Of a DNA stretch of 9,836 bases, positions 7,402 through 9,836 are shown in pieces (the first letter of the stretch is position 1; each line of letters opens with the position of its first letter). Origin of the DNA: Sulfuricurvum sp. (GTDB taxonomy: Bacteria > Campylobacterota > Campylobacteria > Campylobacterales > Sulfurimonadaceae); NCBI GenBank assembly GCA_022729835.1, contig DZBC01000063.1:1-9836 (forward strand), written 5' to 3'. A program made the translations under genes and the position numbers. Below the pieces are notes generated by a model. It made no database searches and was not told the origin of the DNA. It saw nothing but the letters and a program-made list of their open reading frames with translations.

Positions 7402-8593
7402 AGTGATGCGCGTCGGCGTCGAGATTGAAGAGCTTAGAGCCGATAAAATAGAGCAGAACACACAGCCCCAGACCACCAAGCGAAATCATAATTTCTGCGG
7501 CTGAGGGGAAGTAGCTGACCCATTCGGGTGCGAGCTGGTATTCGGTATTTTTGAGCATTTGTAGCGGTTTGAGTTGGGAATCGTGGACGAGGTTGTAACG
7601 CATGAAAAAGATACCAACCATGCCGCTAAGCGAAACCCAGAAGATGGCCACAAGGTTGGAGCCGGTTTTGCGTAAGATAACTACCAGCGGCACGATCATC
7701 ACCAAAACCACTTCGATCCAGAAGGTCCAAGAACCCAAAATATGCGAAGCGACATCGGCACGTCCGGGTAGGCCGTCGTAGATATCGGTGAGCATTTTCC
7801 ATGAGACGAAAAAGATCAAAATGGAGATAAGCAGAGCTTGAATCTTTGCGAGATTGGTGAGCAGTTTTTTGATCTCTTCGGGGAAACTCAGCTTATAGCG
7901 CAGTCCCAGCATGATAAAAGTGATGAAAATGCCGGTAATAAAGGCTGTCAAAATAAAGTAGGTCGGGAAAAAGACACCGTTTGAGATGGGACGTGCGTTG
8001 AGAAATCCAAAGACACCGCCGAGGTTAGAGTGGGCGAGCAGACCGAACATCAGACCAAAAAAGCCGACATAACGCGCCATACGCATATCGTTGCGTAGCA
8101 AAAAGACAAATTCAATGACCATAAACGTGAGGTAGATGCCATAAAGGGTACCCATCCACCAGATAGCCGAGGTAAGGCCGGGGCTAAGGACGTTGTAGAT
8201 CACCATCGTCACCGGATGGCCGATCTCAAAGGCAATAACGGCAAAGCCTGAAACAATCGTGACAATCGAGCCGAAAATCGCCCGTTTTGAGACCGCCATA
8301 TAGTCTTTGAAGCCAAACACGTCCCCTAAGGAGCCGACGATACACAAGCCGGTAGAGGAGACAACGAAAAAGATATAGACTGCAATGAGCAAGCCCCAAG
8401 GGTGCTGTCTGGTGACGCCGTAAGCGTGGTGACCGTGTTCTAGGTAGATGGCGACGCCCAGCGCGAACATCGCCAAAAAGGAGAGGGTCATCAAAGCGAT
8501 GAGCAGATTCACCGGGCTCTTTTCAAAAGTGAAAAGATCACGGATCGAGATACGGTTATACGGAATAGTGGTAATAAATTCTTTGATACTCAT
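7400..8593 (-). CDS. NrfD/PsrC-family membrane anchor subunit of a molybdoenzyme complex (ten helices)
   Basis: This 397-residue integral membrane protein should exchange electrons between the quinone pool and the iron-sulfur subunit encoded just upstream. I count about ten hydrophobic segments, near 28-51, 66-90, 106-125, 144-166, 176-198, 210-231, 249-269, 288-308, 313-335 and 366-388. Landmarks are HPWGLLIAVYIFF at 64-76, FEIGHP at 122-127, LNARPISNGVFFP at 198-210 and YFPSAAEI at 361-368 before the last helix. The length and the Y-x-PS-x-x-E motif fit the longer HybB/DsrP-like branch of the NrfD superfamily better than the shorter Wolinella or Thermus PsrC, as I recall them. The Shine-Dalgarno TAAGGA (8600-8605) overlaps the stop of the ferredoxin gene, 6 nt before the ATG, so the two are in one operon. 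Confidence 0.9.
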   Translation of the reverse strand: MSIKEFITTIPYNRISIRDLFTFEKSPVNLLIALMTLSFLAMFALGVAIYLEHGHHAYGVTRQHPWGLLIAVYIFFVVSSTGLCIVGSLGDVFGFKDYMAVSKRAIFGSIVTIVSGFAVIAFEIGHPVTMVIYNVLSPGLTSAIWWMGTLYGIYLTFMVIEFVFLLRNDMRMARYVGFFGLMFGLLAHSNLGGVFGFLNARPISNGVFFPTYFILTAFITGIFITFIMLGLRYKLSFPEEIKKLLTNLAKIQALLISILIFFVSWKMLTDIYDGLPGRADVASHILGSWTFWIEVVLVMIVPLVVILRKTGSNLVAIFWVSLSGMVGIFFMRYNLVHDSQLKPLQMLKNTEYQLAPEWVSYFPSAAEIMISLGGLGLCVLLYFIGSKLFNLDADAHH

Positions 8594-8602
8594 ACGGCGT
8601 CC

Positions 8603-9166
8603 TTATGTGAGGTAAAACAGTTTGGGATTGGTGCCAAGGTGCGGCTTGAGGGTAAAGTACTCTCGGACGCGCAAGAGCTGAGAAATTTCACTCTCAGGAT
8701 CATCCAGATCCCCGAAAACACGAACTTTTGTCGGGCAGGTCGCTTGACAGGCGGTGGTGGTTTCTCCGCGTGCCAGCCTGGTGTCACTACAGAAGTTACA
8801 CTTATCTACGGTGTGTGTGCGGTCATCGACATAACGCGCATCGTAGGGACAAGCGACCATGCAGTAGCTGCACAAAATGCATTTTTCCGCATCGACGCGC
8901 ACGACACCGTTCTCATCATAATAGGTTGCGTGGGTTGGACAGACCGATTCACAGGGAGCGACTTCACACTGTTGGCACTGGCTGGGCACAAAGGCGTTGG
9001 AGGTGAGATCCAAAAAGGGATACTCACCTTTGATCGGCGCATGTCCTACCCAAATGCGTTGTTTGTCGGCACCAAGCAGAATGCCGTTCTCCTCTTTACA
9101 GGCTACTTCACAAGCCTTGCAGTCAATACAATTTTTATAATCTAATGCTATTGCGTATCGTGCCAT
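8603..9166 (-). CDS. Four-cluster 4Fe-4S ferredoxin subunit (PsrB/DmsB-like)
   Basis: The 187-residue electron-transfer subunit links the molybdenum catalytic subunit to the membrane anchor. All sixteen expected cysteines are present in four groups: 13/16/19/23, 64/67/72/76, 96/99/102/106 and 123/126/140/144. The order and spacing, including CxxC-x13-CxxxC in the fourth group, match PsrB, PhsB, NrfC and DmsB proteins. No signal peptide is seen, as expected for a subunit exported together with a twin-arginine-bearing catalytic partner. The ATG lies 2 nt after the stop of the catalytic subunit gene, with AAGG (9174-9177 on the minus strand) 7 nt upstream. The length is typical of PsrB-type subunits. 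Family is firm; the physiological substrate of the complex is not set by this subunit. Confidence 0.94.
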   Translation of the reverse strand: MARYAIALDYKNCIDCKACEVACKEENGILLGADKQRIWVGHAPIKGEYPFLDLTSNAFVPSQCQQCEVAPCESVCPTHATYYDENGVVRVDAEKCILCSYCMVACPYDARYVDDRTHTVDKCNFCSDTRLARGETTTACQATCPTKVRVFGDLDDPESEISQLLRVREYFTLKPHLGTNPKLFYLT

Positions 9167-9168
9167 TG

Positions 9169-9836
9169 TTATACCTTTTTGATTGTTACAAATGTTTCAT
9201 GCATGGCTGCGGATCCATAGACCGGTTCCGCATGATCTTCGATGATTGCATTGTCATTGGCACCGTTTTGATATGACCATGTAAGGGCTTCGCTCTGTTC
9301 TCCGAAGCCATGGATGAAAAAGAGCTGATCGGGTGCTATTTTTTCTGTGGGATAGGCTTTAATGCGGATGGAACCCATGCTGCTTGAGACCTCAACGCTG
9401 TCACCAAACTTGATGCCTTGATCTTTGGCGATGCGCGCATTGACCCACAGGTAATTTTCGATCATCAAATCGCGGAGCTTGGCATTGTTGCGTGTTGAAC
9501 TTTGGGTGAATTGCGCATGGCGACCGGTGAGCAAAAGAAAGCTTCCTGCGGGAATCATATACTCGTACTCCTTGCGCCATGTCGGCATGGGGTCTACCCC
9601 TTTGGCTGCCAGATTGGCCACATTGCACTCAATTTTACCCGAAGGGGTCAGCGGTTTGCCACCACCCACGCTGTAGAATTTTTTGTTTTCCGGGTAATAC
9701 TCAAAATCGTTGACCGAAATTTGTTTGAAGTATTTGTCCATGTCTGGATAATAGACCCCTTTACTGCGTAGTGCTTCTGCGGCACCCGGATAAGCTGAGA
9801 CTTCATGTTCGTTGAGCTGCTCTTGAAGTTCTCGAA
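9169..9836 (-). CDS. Molybdopterin oxidoreductase catalytic subunit, C-terminal part (PsrA/PhsA-like), cut by window edge
   Basis: The visible 221 codons run in from the right edge without a start and end at a TAA at 9169-9171. An internal ATG at 9741 is not the real start, because the open frame and homologous-looking sequence continue upstream to the edge. The segment is the molybdopterin-dinucleotide-binding domain: LTPSGKIE, then FLLLTGRHAQFTQSSTRNN, then WVNARIAKDQGIKFGD, and the terminal pattern HGFG...AMHETFV typical of PsrA/PhsA enzymes. The full protein should be some 700-900 residues and act in the periplasm, reducing polysulfide, thiosulfate or a related oxyanion with electrons from quinol. 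The active-site Cys or Ser ligand and the Tat signal are outside the window, so the substrate cannot be assigned. It is the first visible gene of the operon, 2 nt before the ferredoxin gene. Confidence 0.9.
   Translation of the reverse strand, partial: RELQEQLNEHEVSAYPGAAEALRSKGVYYPDMDKYFKQISVNDFEYYPENKKFYSVGGGKPLTPSGKIECNVANLAAKGVDPMPTWRKEYEYMIPAGSFLLLTGRHAQFTQSSTRNNAKLRDLMIENYLWVNARIAKDQGIKFGDSVEVSSSMGSIRIKAYPTEKIAPDQLFFIHGFGEQSEALTWSYQNGANDNAIIEDHAEPVYGSAAMHETFVTIKKV

Noticed and set aside
8639..9145. 168-codon open frame on the plus strand
   Set aside because: It is antisense to the ferredoxin subunit, whose sixteen cysteines prove the minus-strand reading.
9169..9741. Treating the 190-codon frame starting at 9741 as a complete small protein
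   Set aside because: The frame stays open upstream to the window edge and the product is clearly the C-terminal domain of a large molybdoenzyme.
1..9836. tRNA or rRNA genes, CRISPR arrays, insertion sequences and phase-variable homopolymer tracts
   Set aside because: I looked for them on both strands and found no candidate; the window is nearly filled by the eight genes listed.

Overview
The window reads as a chromosomal stretch of a Gram-negative, respiring bacterium, most likely a Campylobacterota (epsilonproteobacterial) sulfur-cycle organism. The evidence is a divergent tyrA/bamA pair (an arrangement I recall from Campylobacter-like genomes), a PsrABC-like molybdoenzyme operon, and a lipoprotein packed with the extended D/E-X-N-X-S/T sequon used by the PglB glycosylation pathway. 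Base composition looks close to 50% G+C by eye. I cannot name a genus.

Left part (1-1813, all minus strand): a FIST-domain signalling protein runs off the left edge, and its upstream neighbour is tyrA (prephenate dehydrogenase). The 82-bp gap at 892-973 holds the FIST ribosome binding site and little else. Positions 1814-1935 form the only divergent intergenic region. It carries the tyrA ribosome binding site, a perfect 10-bp palindrome and a candidate bamA -10 box.

Middle (1936-7367, plus strand): bamA, a small lipoprotein gene and pepN are packed head to tail and are probably one operon. The bamA stop overlaps the lipoprotein start (TAATG), and the lipoprotein stop overlaps the pepN Shine-Dalgarno. 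BamA inserts outer-membrane proteins. The lipoprotein is not a family I recognise. PepN is a cytoplasmic M1 aminopeptidase with all catalytic residues present.

Right part (7400-9836, minus strand): an operon read right to left, with the C-terminus of a molybdopterin oxidoreductase (PsrA/PhsA-like, cut by the right edge), a four-cluster ferredoxin subunit (PsrB-like) and a ten-helix NrfD-family quinone-linked membrane anchor. Together they form a quinone-coupled periplasmic redox enzyme, plausibly a polysulfide or thiosulfate reductase. It converges on pepN across a 32-bp gap with a hairpin.

Two signals are not explained by ordinary annotation. First, the lipoprotein contains seven bacterial N-glycosylation sequons in 190 residues, while BamA, PepN and TyrA contain none. 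Second, TTACATGTAA occurs four times perfectly and once with a single end mismatch, and every ACATGT I could find in the window lies inside such a site. No stretch longer than about 130 bases lacks a gene.
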